DNA from: an uncultured Catenibacillus sp. | GTDB taxonomy: Bacteria; Bacillota; Clostridia; Lachnospirales; Lachnospiraceae | Direction of reading: 5' to 3' | Length of the DNA: 63,477 nt | NCBI GenBank assembly: GCA_934339005.1 | Contig: CAKRHR010000012.1 | Coordinates: 1 to 63,477 of the forward strand | Shown here: positions 1-9,237 of the stretch, one piece after another | Numbering within the stretch: position 1 is the first letter of the stretch | How the letters are laid out: each line of letters opens with the position of its first letter | Translations under genes and position numbers: made by a program | Notes under the pieces: generated by a model | Seen by the model: only the letters and a program-made list of their open reading frames with translations | The model's database searches: none | Told to the model about the DNA's origin: nothing

Positions 1-12
1 AAATTCTCATTT
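1..12 (-). rRNA. Probable 5' end of 16S rRNA (cut by window edge)
   Basis: On the minus strand the last bases of the window read AAATGAGAATTT, which matches the way 16S genes begin (AAATGAGAGTTTGATCCTGG in relatives) with one difference. It lies downstream of two tandem strong promoters and an A+T-rich leader, as expected for an rRNA operon. Only about 12 bases are present, so this is an inference from position plus a short match; the rest of the gene would lie to the left of base 1. Confidence 0.45.
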
Positions 13-92
13 AGAATTTTCGGGATTGTGTTATTATTCAATTATCAATGTTCTTTGTTTATCGTTACCAGCTCATCACCAGCAACTTTTAT

Positions 93-121
93 AGTTTAGC
101 ACAGTATTTCGTGCTTGTCAA
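93..121 (-). promoter_or_regulatory. rRNA-type promoter P2
   Basis: Read on the minus strand there is a perfect -35 TTGACA (116-121), a 17-base spacer and a -10 TAAACT (93-98). It points left toward the presumed 16S gene. The CTGTGC segment just before the -10 is shared with the upstream promoter at 196-224, so the two look like a tandem pair. The leader between this promoter and base 1 is A+T-rich and contains no open reading frame. Confidence 0.75.
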
Positions 122-195
122 CAACTTTTTCATTTTTTTGAAATCTTTTTTGTTGACCGCCTTTCGAAGTATCTCTCGTTCGAAACAACTTGCTT

Positions 196-224
196 ATAAT
201 AGCACAGCATTTTTGATATGTCAA
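196..224 (-). promoter_or_regulatory. rRNA-type promoter P1 with upstream A/T tract
   Basis: Minus strand: -35 TTGACA (219-224), 17-base spacer, -10 TATTAT (196-201). The 60 bases upstream (225-290) are almost pure A/T tracts, like UP elements that bind the alpha subunit of RNA polymerase. With P2 it forms a tandem strong-promoter array typical of stable RNA operons. No gene lies between it and thiN (gap 225-365). Confidence 0.75.
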
Positions 225-365
225 CAAGTTTTTTGAATTTTTTTAAATTTTTTGTTTTTTCGTTTTGTTTATATTTTGTAAGAAATAAATACAATCCAAT
301 CTAAATCGCTTTACTCCTATATCCGCAGATGCCAATTTAGCTTCAGGCCGATGATGATATACCTT

Positions 366-1034
366 CTAATCCTGAGATTCAATCAATAATGCATAACCTT
401 CTTTAATATCAATTTCTGCTGGCAGTTCAACAATCTCATTACTTACACACAAGCTTTCACCCAAATGAACACAGTGATTTTCAAGGGGATATTTAAAGCC
501 GCACATTGTCACACCTTTAAGTTCAGGGGATATTGGAATCAGTGAAATATATTTACTTATCTTTTCACGCAGGGAAACATGTCCCTCAATCATGCGAATC
601 TGATTATGCTTATCTACAATACGACATTCAATACCAGCCTCCAGCGGCAAACGCAACATCTGAAGATTTGCAAGCACATGATCCAGTCTTGTGCCTGTTG
701 CCCCAAGTATCACAATATGTCCGCCGTCACCGGCAAGCTTTATGCCAAGTTTTAATGCAATATCTGTATCCGTATAATCCTTCTCCGGCTGATACTCATG
801 CACAATAATCGAAGCATCTTTTTCATATTCTGAAAGCACTTCATGATTCACAGTATCAAAATCACCGACAATATGATTAATCTTTATCTTTGCTCCCAAA
901 GACTGCATCTCTTTAACTTTATCAAGTCCCCCATCCACAACAACAATCTGTTCAAATTCATTTTTCTTCAAAAAATCAAGAGCAAATGCTATATCGATAT
1001 TTCCCCCTGTAATAATCAAAACTTTCATTTTCAT
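366..1034 (-). CDS. thiN: Thiamine pyrophosphokinase
   Basis: Transfers pyrophosphate from ATP to thiamine to give thiamine diphosphate in the cytoplasm. Family signatures are visible: VDGG at 33-36, GDFDT at 57-61, DYTDTD at 86-91 and GATGTRLDH at 111-119, in a 222-residue protein of normal length. It is the last gene of the conserved prkC-rsgA-rpe-thiN order but is separated from rpe by 225 bases containing a hairpin. Two in-frame ATGs lie at the start (1034 and 1028); a GGCGG sits better placed for the second. No TPP riboswitch was seen upstream. Confidence 0.93.
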   Translation of the reverse strand: MKMKVLIITGGNIDIAFALDFLKKNEFEQIVVVDGGLDKVKEMQSLGAKIKINHIVGDFDTVNHEVLSEYEKDASIIVHEYQPEKDYTDTDIALKLGIKLAGDGGHIVILGATGTRLDHVLANLQMLRLPLEAGIECRIVDKHNQIRMIEGHVSLREKISKYISLIPISPELKGVTMCGFKYPLENHCVHLGESLCVSNEIVELPAEIDIKEGYALLIESQD

Positions 1035-1089
1035 TTCCGCCTTATCTTATTTTTTATCAATTGATCTTCATTCATCCATCTTCATAATA

Positions 1090-1142
1090 AATAAGATAAG
1101 TCGTTTCACCACACGTTCAGGTTTGAAATGACTTATCTTATT
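1090..1142 (-). terminator. Hairpin downstream of rpe
   Basis: A 19-base stem (AATAAGATAAGTC-TTTCA arms, one G/T position) encloses a 15-base loop. On the minus strand it is followed by TTATTTATTATG, a moderate U-rich tail, so it may end the rpe transcript before thiN. The plus-strand tail (six T) is actually better, but no plus-strand gene ends here. Confidence 0.55.
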
Positions 1143-1259
1143 TTTTAAGCGCAATGTTTACCCATGTACGCAAAATTTTTTATAAAAATCTCCATTAATG
1201 AGCCATTCATTCAAAGAACTGGTCACCAGAAGAAATCGTCATTAACAAAATCATCATGA

Positions 1260-1919
1260 CTATTTATATTCTTCAAAAATTTTCAAAAAGGCTTTTACAT
1301 TCGCTTCCACATCATTTTTATAGACCGCAGAGCCTGCCACTAAAACAGTAGCCCCGGCATCAATCAGTTCTCTGGCATTATCCAGAGTCACACCGCCATC
1401 GACTTCAATATCGATTTCAGAACCCATCTGATTTAACTTTTCTCTGAGTTCGCGAATTTTTTTTGTTGTCACAGGGATATACTTCTGACCGCCAAATCCC
1501 GGATTAACTGACATCAGCAAAACCATATCAATATCATCAATCACATAATCCAACACATTTAATGGCGTTGCCGGATTCAGAGCCACACCGACTTTAACCC
1601 CTTTTTCACGAATCTGCTGTATCGTACGATGAAGATGGTTGCAGGCTTCTGCGTGAACTACTAGCATATCTGCACCGGCATTTACAAAATCATCCACATA
1701 ACGTCCCGGTTCCTCCACCATCAAATGCACATCAAAAAATCGGCTGCTGTGCGGACGTATCGCTTTAATTACTGGTGCACCGATTGTAATGTTTGGCGCA
1801 AATGCACCATCAATCACATCAATGTGTACCCACTGCGCACCTGCCTCATCAATTTTTCTGACTTCTTCACCTAATTTAGCATAATCCGATGCCAGAATAG
1901 ACGGTGATAATTTAATCAT
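1260..1919 (-). CDS. rpe: Ribulose-phosphate 3-epimerase
   Basis: Interconverts ribulose 5-phosphate and xylulose 5-phosphate in the pentose phosphate pathway. The 219-residue TIM-barrel protein shows LSPSILASD near the N-terminus, the metal/catalytic segments HIDVIDG (32-38) and DVHLMV (63-68), and a C-terminal EVDGGVT with the second catalytic aspartate. The start ATG lies one base after the rsgA stop, so the two are translated as a tight operon. This adjacency of rsgA and rpe is classical in Firmicutes. Confidence 0.96.
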   Translation of the reverse strand: MIKLSPSILASDYAKLGEEVRKIDEAGAQWVHIDVIDGAFAPNITIGAPVIKAIRPHSSRFFDVHLMVEEPGRYVDDFVNAGADMLVVHAEACNHLHRTIQQIREKGVKVGVALNPATPLNVLDYVIDDIDMVLLMSVNPGFGGQKYIPVTTKKIRELREKLNQMGSEIDIEVDGGVTLDNARELIDAGATVLVAGSAVYKNDVEANVKAFLKIFEEYK

Positions 1920-1920
1920 A

Positions 1921-2799
1921 TCAGTATCTCCTTTGACCTTTTAATTCTTCGTATAAATTAATATAACTGTCATATCGCAATTTGTGAATGATACCCTCAC
2001 CCACGGCTGTTTTCACGGCACAATCCGGCTCATGAACATGTGCGCATCCGTTAAATCGGCATTTACCTTCATATGGTTCAAATTCCGAATAATAATACTT
2101 GAGTTCATCTGCCTCGACATCTTTGACATAAAGGGATGTAAATCCCGGCGTATCCATCAGATACGTATCCTCACCAAGATAAAAAATTTCTGAATGTCGT
2201 GTCGTATGGCGCCCACGCTTGATTTTTTCACTGACAGCACCCGTCTGTACCTCAAGTTGTGGATTAAGTTGATTCATCAGTGATGATTTACCAACACCCG
2301 AAGGTCCTGCAAGCACAGTTGTCATGCCTTTGAGTTTTTCCCGCACTGCATCAATGCCCTGCCGTTTCTCCACGCTGATAAACAGCACTTCATATCCACA
2401 GCCCTGATAAATCTCTGTCAATTCCTGCTTGCGTGCTTCACTTGTCAAATCACATTTATTAAAGCAAATAATGGTTTTCAAATCCTGCTGCTGCATTGTA
2501 ATTAAAAATCGGTCCAGTAATCCGAGATTTGGCTCTGGTTCCTGAATCGCAAATATAATCATCGCCTGTGCTACATTAGCTACAGACGGACGAATCAATG
2601 CATTAAGACGGGGCAATATCGATACGATATTGCCCTTCTTTTCTGCTTCATCAATGACATCAAATTCTACCATGTCACCGACAAGCGGTTTTATCTTTTG
2701 ATTTCTGAAACCACCTTTGGCTTTACATTCATATATACCGCGCTCCGGTACATGTATATAATAAAATCCTGCAATGCCTTTAATGATTTTTCCCTGCAT
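1921..2799 (-). CDS. rsgA: Ribosome small-subunit GTPase RsgA
   Basis: Circularly permuted GTPase that acts late in 30S subunit maturation. The 292-residue protein has an N-terminal OB-fold, then the permuted G motifs in order: NKCDL (G4), GPSGVGKSS (G1), DTPGF (G3), and a C-terminal Cys/His zinc site (CRFNGCAHVHEPDC). It sits 16 bases after prkC. In Bacillus subtilis the orthologue CpgA is a PrkC substrate, so genetic linkage here is consistent with regulation by the neighbouring kinase, although that is not shown by sequence. Confidence 0.96.
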   Translation of the reverse strand: MQGKIIKGIAGFYYIHVPERGIYECKAKGGFRNQKIKPLVGDMVEFDVIDEAEKKGNIVSILPRLNALIRPSVANVAQAMIIFAIQEPEPNLGLLDRFLITMQQQDLKTIICFNKCDLTSEARKQELTEIYQGCGYEVLFISVEKRQGIDAVREKLKGMTTVLAGPSGVGKSSLMNQLNPQLEVQTGAVSEKIKRGRHTTRHSEIFYLGEDTYLMDTPGFTSLYVKDVEADELKYYYSEFEPYEGKCRFNGCAHVHEPDCAVKTAVGEGIIHKLRYDSYINLYEELKGQRRY

Positions 2800-2815
2800 C
2801 TTCTACCTGCCTTTA

Positions 2816-5050
2816 TCAGCCTGCTGTATTATCTGGCGTAAATGTTACACTTTGAGGATAGGATCTACTATTTCCTGCACTATCAGTATAAGTATAAGTA
2901 ATCGTACCAGTCGAACCGTAAATACCACTTACGGTAAAATAATATGGAACATTACTGGCTGAAAAACTTCGTCCCGATTCAATGATTGTTTCCTTTCCAT
3001 TTACCGTCAGGACAATTTTTAAAGTTCCTTGTTGACTATCTTCTCCATCAAAAGGTTGTGTAATTGCAATAGTTTTTGTAATCGTCTGTCCCTCATACTG
3101 AGAACCTGAGCTCACAATCACTGTAACTGTCGAACCTTCCTTGACCTGCTGTCCTTCATAGACATTGCGGTCGCCGTCTACTGCAAAATGCATAATCTTG
3201 CCTTTTTCTACATCCTCGCTGCTCTCATACGTAGCACCGCCATAGACAAGTTTTGCATCTTCCACAGCACTCTTAGCCTGAGACTCTGTCAAACCAATCA
3301 CTGTTGGCATTGTTGTCATCTTTTCTTCAGGTCCCTTACTTAAGACGATACCGATCTTATCGCCTTCTTTAACCTTTGTACCGGCTTCCGGATTTGTCTT
3401 AATGACTTTATCTTTATCTATATCATCACTATATTCATATGTGACTTCACCAGCTTCAAGCTTTAATGACTGCAGTGCTGTCTTAACCATATCCAGCGTT
3501 AATCCGGAATAATCCTTTAATTCAAAGGATTCAGCACCGCTGCTGACATAAATCACTACTCTTGTTGCAGATGAGATTGTCGTACCTGCGGCAGGTGTCT
3601 GGTCTACAACAGTTCCTTTATCCTCGCTAGATGCTTTTTCCTCAACTGTATAGCTGATATTCTTTTCTTTAAGCATTGATTCTGCCTGTGCCTGTGTCAT
3701 ACCTTTGACATCAATCATCACAACATCCTCAGATTCACTTTCTGATTGAGATTCTGTTGCCACAACAGATTCTGTCTGCTTATCATTTGAACCATTACCA
3801 AAGACACCAATTGTCTTACCAACAATAAAGCATATTGCAATAACAAGAATCACCGCACCAACAATTCCTAGTACAATCATGACTTTTTCAAGTCGTGGAT
3901 TCATTTCCTCATCGTCATTCTCGTCATCAATATCATCGTTGTCATACTGACGTTGTCTTGCCTGCTCTGCCCTCTGTCTTTGAAGTTCAGCCTGCCGACG
4001 TTCTTCTTGAGTTCTCGGGTCGCTCTGTTGACGCTGTCCACCTGCTTGGCCATTTCTGACATTTCCTGTATTCTGGCCGGCACCGGAACGTCCATTACCG
4101 GCATTGGCATGAATATTTTGCAATTCCTGCCCCTTATTTCTGCCGTTTCTCATGGCTGCCAGATCAGATTCTGACATAATCATCGTAGATGCATCTGCCA
4201 CTGAACCTGTCAACGTTACATACTCTCCATCAGGATTTGAAAGCACACGTCGCAAATCTGCGATCAGCTCTTTGGCTGAAGCATAACGTCTATCCGGTTT
4301 TTTCTGGGTACATTTTAAAATAATCTTTTCAAAACTTCTTGGAATGGATGGTTCAAGCTGTCTTGGCGGTATCATCTGTCCCTGAATATGCAGTAATGCC
4401 ACTGCGACATTGCTCTCACCGTCAAATGGCACTTTACCTGTCAGCATCTCATACATCGTAATACCTAAGGAGTAAATATCACTCTTGGCATCTGAATATC
4501 CACCTCTGGCCTGTTCAGGTGAAATGTAATGAACTGAACCTGCGGCAGATGTTGTCACTGTCGTGGAATCCGCAGCTTTTGCAATACCAAAATCTGTAAT
4601 CTTTACCTTGCCATCTCTGGACATAATAATATTCTGTGGTTTGATATCTCTGTGTATAATTCTATTCTGATGGGCTGCGCTTAAACCTGACGCAATCTGA
4701 ATTGAAATATTCAGTGCTTCACGCACATCCAGCTTGCCCTTCATATCGATATAATTTTTCAATGTGATGCCCTGAACAAGTTCCATGACAATATAATGGA
4801 TGCCACTTTCCTCACCAACGTCATACACACCTACAATGTTCGGATGGGACAACCCCGCAGCCGACTGCGCCTCCACACGAAACTTCCGAACAAAATTCGC
4901 ATCTGCACAATATTCACTTTTTAAAACTTTTATCGCAACTAAACGATTCAGTTTATGGCATTTGGCTTTATACACATCAGCCATACCACCCGAACCGATT
5001 TTCTCTATAATCTCATAGCGATCCGCTAAATACATACCAGGCACTAACAT
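2816..5050 (-). CDS. prkC: PASTA-domain Ser/Thr protein kinase
   Basis: Membrane eukaryotic-like kinase that senses cell-wall muropeptides. The kinase domain occupies about residues 1-270: glycine loop GSGGMADVY (19-27), Lys41, HRD at 133-135, DFG at 153-155 and SPEQ. A low-complexity N/G/Q/R-rich linker follows, then one membrane helix near 390-413, three PASTA repeats (about 440-650) and an extra C-terminal beta-rich domain of roughly 90 residues. Its ATG overlaps the phosphatase stop (ATGTTAG), giving translational coupling. Length 744 residues is longer than the usual 650 because of linker and tail. Confidence 0.96.
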   Translation of the reverse strand: MLVPGMYLADRYEIIEKIGSGGMADVYKAKCHKLNRLVAIKVLKSEYCADANFVRKFRVEAQSAAGLSHPNIVGVYDVGEESGIHYIVMELVQGITLKNYIDMKGKLDVREALNISIQIASGLSAAHQNRIIHRDIKPQNIIMSRDGKVKITDFGIAKAADSTTVTTSAAGSVHYISPEQARGGYSDAKSDIYSLGITMYEMLTGKVPFDGESNVAVALLHIQGQMIPPRQLEPSIPRSFEKIILKCTQKKPDRRYASAKELIADLRRVLSNPDGEYVTLTGSVADASTMIMSESDLAAMRNGRNKGQELQNIHANAGNGRSGAGQNTGNVRNGQAGGQRQQSDPRTQEERRQAELQRQRAEQARQRQYDNDDIDDENDDEEMNPRLEKVMIVLGIVGAVILVIAICFIVGKTIGVFGNGSNDKQTESVVATESQSESESEDVVMIDVKGMTQAQAESMLKEKNISYTVEEKASSEDKGTVVDQTPAAGTTISSATRVVIYVSSGAESFELKDYSGLTLDMVKTALQSLKLEAGEVTYEYSDDIDKDKVIKTNPEAGTKVKEGDKIGIVLSKGPEEKMTTMPTVIGLTESQAKSAVEDAKLVYGGATYESSEDVEKGKIMHFAVDGDRNVYEGQQVKEGSTVTVIVSSGSQYEGQTITKTIAITQPFDGEDSQQGTLKIVLTVNGKETIIESGRSFSASNVPYYFTVSGIYGSTGTITYTYTDSAGNSRSYPQSVTFTPDNTAG

Positions 5051-5787
5051 TCGTGCACCTCCTCATCAAAAGGCTCTATTACTACTGTCGTAATATTATC
5101 TAATCCACCGTTTTCTTTTGCTTCTTTAATTAATTCCTCTGTCACATCACCAATGTAAGTGCTTGAAAAAATCTCAAAAATGTCACTCTCAGGCACCATA
5201 TTACTCAAGCCATCCGAACACATTAAAATTCTGTCACCCTGCTTTAGCTCGACCTCAAAGAAATCGGCTTTTGGCTCTTTAGCTACGCCAATCGCTCTCG
5301 TAATAATATTCTTATCCGGATGATGTTCTGCTTCTTCCTTCGTCAGTTCCCCGGCGCGCACCATCATACCAACATAAGAATGGTCCTCAGTTACCTGTGT
5401 TAATCCTTCATTGTCTATCAAATATAATCGGCTGTCACCGATGTTAGCAACATACATCGTCTGGTCAATGATAAAACACACAACAAATGTGGTTCCCATA
5501 CCGCGATAATCTTCATTACCTGCTGCAGCTTCAATAACTAGGGAATTAATATAATGTATGGCCTCATCCACAACGCGTATCGGAGCATCCTCTCTGGCTT
5601 CTCTGACATATTTTACAAAACTTTCCACCGCTAACCTGGATGCATAATCTCCGGCTTTATGGCCGCCAAGTCCGTCAGCGACAATAAAGAGATTCGGTAA
5701 TATGCCTACAGGTTCCGTCGAATAAAACAGATAATCCTGGTTCATCGTTCGCACAACGCCAACATCTGTCTTACCGTAAGCCTTCAT
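5044..5787 (-). CDS. stp: PP2C-type Ser/Thr phosphatase
   Basis: Dephosphorylates PrkC and its substrates. Mn/Mg-binding PP2C motifs are intact: ADGLGGHKAGDYAS (37-50), NIGDSRLY, CSDGLSNMV and GGLDNITTVV. I chose the start at 5787 because GGAGGT lies 7-8 bases upstream and MKAYGKTDVG matches the family N-terminus; the longer frame to 5898 would run into rlmN. The gene starts 2 bases after the rlmN stop and overlaps prkC at its end, so rlmN-stp-prkC form a contiguous operon. Confidence 0.95.
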   Translation of the reverse strand: MKAYGKTDVGVVRTMNQDYLFYSTEPVGILPNLFIVADGLGGHKAGDYASRLAVESFVKYVREAREDAPIRVVDEAIHYINSLVIEAAAGNEDYRGMGTTFVVCFIIDQTMYVANIGDSRLYLIDNEGLTQVTEDHSYVGMMVRAGELTKEEAEHHPDKNIITRAIGVAKEPKADFFEVELKQGDRILMCSDGLSNMVPESDIFEIFSSTYIGDVTEELIKEAKENGGLDNITTVVIEPFDEEVHEC

Positions 5788-5789
5788 CT

Positions 5790-6845
5790 TCAGGTACCTC
5801 CTTCTGCTTCTGATTCCATATAGCTCTTTCTGAGCTGTCCACAGGCCGCCTGTATATCCCGGCCCATTTCCCTTCTTATAGTAACATTTCTGCCGCATTT
5901 TTCAAGGTTATTTTTAAAATTCATCACAGAAACCGTATCTGACTGCACGTAATCCCGCTCTTTAACCGGGTTGACCGGAATCAGATTAATATGACAGTTT
6001 AAGCCATCAAGCAGCTTAGCAAGCCTTATAGCTTCATCTTCACTGTCATTGACACCGCCAACCAGACTGTATTCAAAGGTCAGTCGGCGATTATTTTTAG
6101 AATAATAATATCTGCAGGCTTTTAATATCTCGTCAATACTGTATTTATTTGCAATCGGCATTAATTCCCTGCGCCGCTCATCATTTGAAGCATGCAGAGA
6201 AATAGCCAGTGTAATCTGTAAATTTTCCTCTGCCAGGTCATAAATCTTTGGTACAATACCACAGGTTGACAATGTGATACTACGCTGACTGATGTTAATT
6301 CCCTGTTCACAAGATACCAAATGTAAGAAACGCACAACTGCATCATAGTTATCCAGTGGTTCACCACTGCCCATAATAACAATGTTTGACACACGTTCTC
6401 CAGTATCCTTCTGTATCTCATATATTTCTTCAAGCATCTGCGCTGCAGTGAGGTTTTCTGCCAGTCCACCAAGGGTTGACGCACAGAAACGGCAGCCCAT
6501 ACGACAACCGACCTGTGAAGAAATACAGACGGAATTGCCATGCTTATACTGCATCCAGACGCTTTCGATAACATTACCGTCCGGTAACTGGAACAAATAT
6601 TTTCTCGTACCATCAATCTTTGAAATCAAACGTTTGACAATCGTTAAATGTGCAATTTCTGTCTTTTCTTTTAACTGCGCACGAAGTTTTGCAGACAGAT
6701 TTGTCATCTCATCCGCACTGTCCACCATCTTCACATGCATCCACTCATACATCTGCTTTGCTCTGAATTTCTTTTCACCAAGGACATTGACCGTAAAATC
6801 TTCAAGTTCTTCTAATGTCATTGATTTGATATCTGTTTTTGTCAT
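5790..6845 (-). CDS. rlmN: Dual-specificity rRNA/tRNA methyltransferase RlmN
   Basis: Radical SAM enzyme that methylates C2 of A2503 in 23S rRNA and A37 in tRNAs. The CxxxCxxC iron-sulfur motif is at Cys114, Cys118 and Cys121; the GSGEPLDN segment and the C-terminal AACGQL with the methyl-carrying cysteine are present. Length 351 is normal. Its ATG overlaps the rsmB stop by 4 bases. Confidence 0.96.
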   Translation of the reverse strand: MTKTDIKSMTLEELEDFTVNVLGEKKFRAKQMYEWMHVKMVDSADEMTNLSAKLRAQLKEKTEIAHLTIVKRLISKIDGTRKYLFQLPDGNVIESVWMQYKHGNSVCISSQVGCRMGCRFCASTLGGLAENLTAAQMLEEIYEIQKDTGERVSNIVIMGSGEPLDNYDAVVRFLHLVSCEQGINISQRSITLSTCGIVPKIYDLAEENLQITLAISLHASNDERRRELMPIANKYSIDEILKACRYYYSKNNRRLTFEYSLVGGVNDSEDEAIRLAKLLDGLNCHINLIPVNPVKERDYVQSDTVSVMNFKNNLEKCGRNVTIRREMGRDIQAACGQLRKSYMESEAEGGT

Positions 6846-8206
6846 TCTTCATTTCTCCTGAGTTTTGCCACAAAAAATCCATCACAGTCATGCACGCCCG
6901 GCAATAACTGTAAAAAACCTTTTGCTGTCAAATCACTCTGCAATTTTTCCGGCAGCATGTCATCCAGACTCTGCGTCGTAAAGGGATGACTGTCCAAAAA
7001 CTGCTCAACCTGTCGGATATTTTCACCCATATTCACTGTACATGTACTGTAAAGCAGCGTTCCACCCGGCTTTACATAGCGCCAGCAAACATCTAAAATC
7101 TGTTTTTGAAGTGCTTCAAGCTCTTTGATGGTTTCCTGCGTCATATGATACTTAATATCTGTTTTACGACCAATAACCCCAAGACCTGAACACGGCAAAT
7201 CTGCAATAACGATATCCGCCGTTTCAAAAGCAGCAACATCTGCGCAAAGCGCATCCCACTGTACTGGCTGTATGCTATGCACCTGCATACGCATTACATT
7301 TTCCTGAATCTTTTCAACCTTTTGTTCTGTCAAATCTCTTGCTTCAATATTTGCTTTATCCCCTGTCAGGATAGCGGCATTGATACTTTTTCCACCGGGC
7401 GCTGCGCAAATATCAAGTATCGTCTGTCCTGCCCTAAATCCGGCTACCGCACCTGCAAGTACTGAGCTTTCATCCTGTACATAAAACTCACCATTTTGAA
7501 AGCTCTCAATCGCATCCAGATAATCATAACCTGAGATTTTAAACACATATGGCAGATAACTGCCCTCTTCAACATGAATCTGCTGTGATTTAAGCTTTGC
7601 TCTCAATGCCTCAGGGGTGATTTTTAAAGTATTGACGCGAATGGATGTATCCATCTTAGCTTCTGTACCTTCAAGCATCTTTTTTGCTGTATCATAACCA
7701 AATTGTGTACACCACAACTGCACAAGCCATTCAGGTGTTGAATAACGCATACTTAAGTAAGCCTCCGGATTACGTTGCTCATCCGGCAGCACCTCCATCA
7801 GATGTTCTTTATTGCGCGCTATGGTCCGAAGTACACCATTGACAAAGCCTTTCAAACCTCTAAAGCCTCTACGCACAGCAAGCTTCACTGCTTCATTGCA
7901 TACCGCATGCTCCGGCACGCCATCCATAAACAACATCTGACATGCACTCATTCGCATAATATTTCGAATTACAGGTTTCATCTTCTTAACTTTGACACTT
8001 GAATACTGATTAAGCATCGCATCAATCCACATCTCATGTTCAAGAGTTGTTCTGACAACCCTTGTAATAAAACGACGTTCCTGTTGTTCAAGATACTGAT
8101 ACTTCATCAGCCACGCCGACATCACATAATGCATTGGCTGACCTGACTCCGATATATCCATCAATATATTTAATATAATTTCTCTTGTATTGACTGTTTC
8201 TGCCAT
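6842..8206 (-). CDS. rsmB: 16S rRNA m5C967 methyltransferase RsmB
   Basis: Cytosine-5 methyltransferase for 16S rRNA. The 454-residue protein has an N-terminal NusB-like RNA-binding domain (about 1-140) and a C-terminal Rossmann methyltransferase with SAM motif DICAAPGGKS, the ADLPCSGLG motif and the nucleophile segment YSTCTVN. It sits 19 bases after fmt, as in other Firmicutes, and overlaps rlmN by 4 bases. Confidence 0.95.
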   Translation of the reverse strand: MAETVNTREIILNILMDISESGQPMHYVMSAWLMKYQYLEQQERRFITRVVRTTLEHEMWIDAMLNQYSSVKVKKMKPVIRNIMRMSACQMLFMDGVPEHAVCNEAVKLAVRRGFRGLKGFVNGVLRTIARNKEHLMEVLPDEQRNPEAYLSMRYSTPEWLVQLWCTQFGYDTAKKMLEGTEAKMDTSIRVNTLKITPEALRAKLKSQQIHVEEGSYLPYVFKISGYDYLDAIESFQNGEFYVQDESSVLAGAVAGFRAGQTILDICAAPGGKSINAAILTGDKANIEARDLTEQKVEKIQENVMRMQVHSIQPVQWDALCADVAAFETADIVIADLPCSGLGVIGRKTDIKYHMTQETIKELEALQKQILDVCWRYVKPGGTLLYSTCTVNMGENIRQVEQFLDSHPFTTQSLDDMLPEKLQSDLTAKGFLQLLPGVHDCDGFFVAKLRRNEE

Positions 8207-8225
8207 TCTGGTTTAGATTTCTCCT

Positions 8226-9161
8226 CTATTCGCCGAACTTCATACCGCATTCAATCGCATAACCGCGCATAAATGCACCGGCATCCATTCGTTTCTTTCC
8301 TTCAAGCTGAAGTTCTCGGACAATTAATGCACCTTTACCGGTTTTTAATGTAAATGACTGCTTATCAACTGCCACAACTTCTCCCGGACATCCGTCATAC
8401 TCTTTTTCATCCACATCTGCCATCCAGAACTTACATGTCTTATTGCCAAATTTTGTATATGCACTTGGCCATGGATTCAAACCACGAATCAGACGTTCAA
8501 TTTCTTCTGCTGATTTCGTAAAATCAATCTGTCCAAGCTTTTTATCAAGCATTTTTGCATATTCTCCTGCCTGTGTATCATCCTGGACTTCTCTTGGTGC
8601 TTTTCCCTCTTTTAACAAATCCAATGTTTTAATCAAAAGATTGGCACCAGTCACCATCAATTTATCATGAAGGCTTCCACCGGTTTCTTTTTCATCCAGC
8701 ACAACCTCTTCTTTTAAAATCATATCACCGGTATCCAGACCTACGCCCATATGCATTGTAGTCACGCCACTGACCTTTTCACCGTTAATGACCGCCCACT
8801 GAATCGGTGCTGCCCCACGATATTTCGGAAGCAGTGACGCATGTACATTAATGCAGCCATACGTCGGAATATCTAATAGCGCCTTTGGCAAAATCTGTCC
8901 AAACGCAACAACAACAATCACTTCCGGCTTTAATTCTGCAATTTTTTCAAGCATTTCCGGTTCTCTGATTTTGATCGGCTGATAAACCGGAATATTATAT
9001 TCTAATGCTTTTTCTTTGACCGGTGTGTATACAACAGATTTTCCTCTGCCTTTTGCCTTATCCGGCTGTGTGAATACCGCTACAACATCGTGTCCGGCAT
9101 CAATCATTGCCTGCAATGTAGGCACAGCAAAATCCGGTGTTCCCATAAATATTGCCCGCAT
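8226..9161 (-). CDS. fmt: Methionyl-tRNA formyltransferase
   Basis: Formylates initiator Met-tRNA using 10-formyl-THF. The start at 9161 is set by MRAIFMGTPDFAVPTL, the canonical N-terminus, and by AGGAGGT seven bases upstream; the frame is open to 9203 but without a signal. HASLLPKYRGAAPI, the folate-binding and catalytic segment, is present. The protein is 311 residues, normal for the family. It follows def by 76 bases; def and fmt act at opposite ends of the formyl-Met cycle. Confidence 0.96.
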   Translation of the reverse strand: MRAIFMGTPDFAVPTLQAMIDAGHDVVAVFTQPDKAKGRGKSVVYTPVKEKALEYNIPVYQPIKIREPEMLEKIAELKPEVIVVVAFGQILPKALLDIPTYGCINVHASLLPKYRGAAPIQWAVINGEKVSGVTTMHMGVGLDTGDMILKEEVVLDEKETGGSLHDKLMVTGANLLIKTLDLLKEGKAPREVQDDTQAGEYAKMLDKKLGQIDFTKSAEEIERLIRGLNPWPSAYTKFGNKTCKFWMADVDEKEYDGCPGEVVAVDKQSFTLKTGKGALIVRELQLEGKKRMDAGAFMRGYAIECGMKFGE

Positions 9162-9237
9162 ATTTATACCTCCTGTTTTTTTCTGAAATATACAGTTATC
9201 CACAGATTATTTGCTTTTTAAGATATTTATCCACTGC

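Noticed and set aside
366..1259. TPP riboswitch near thiN
   Set aside because: No THI-box sequence was seen in the thiN upstream gap; only a simple hairpin is present.
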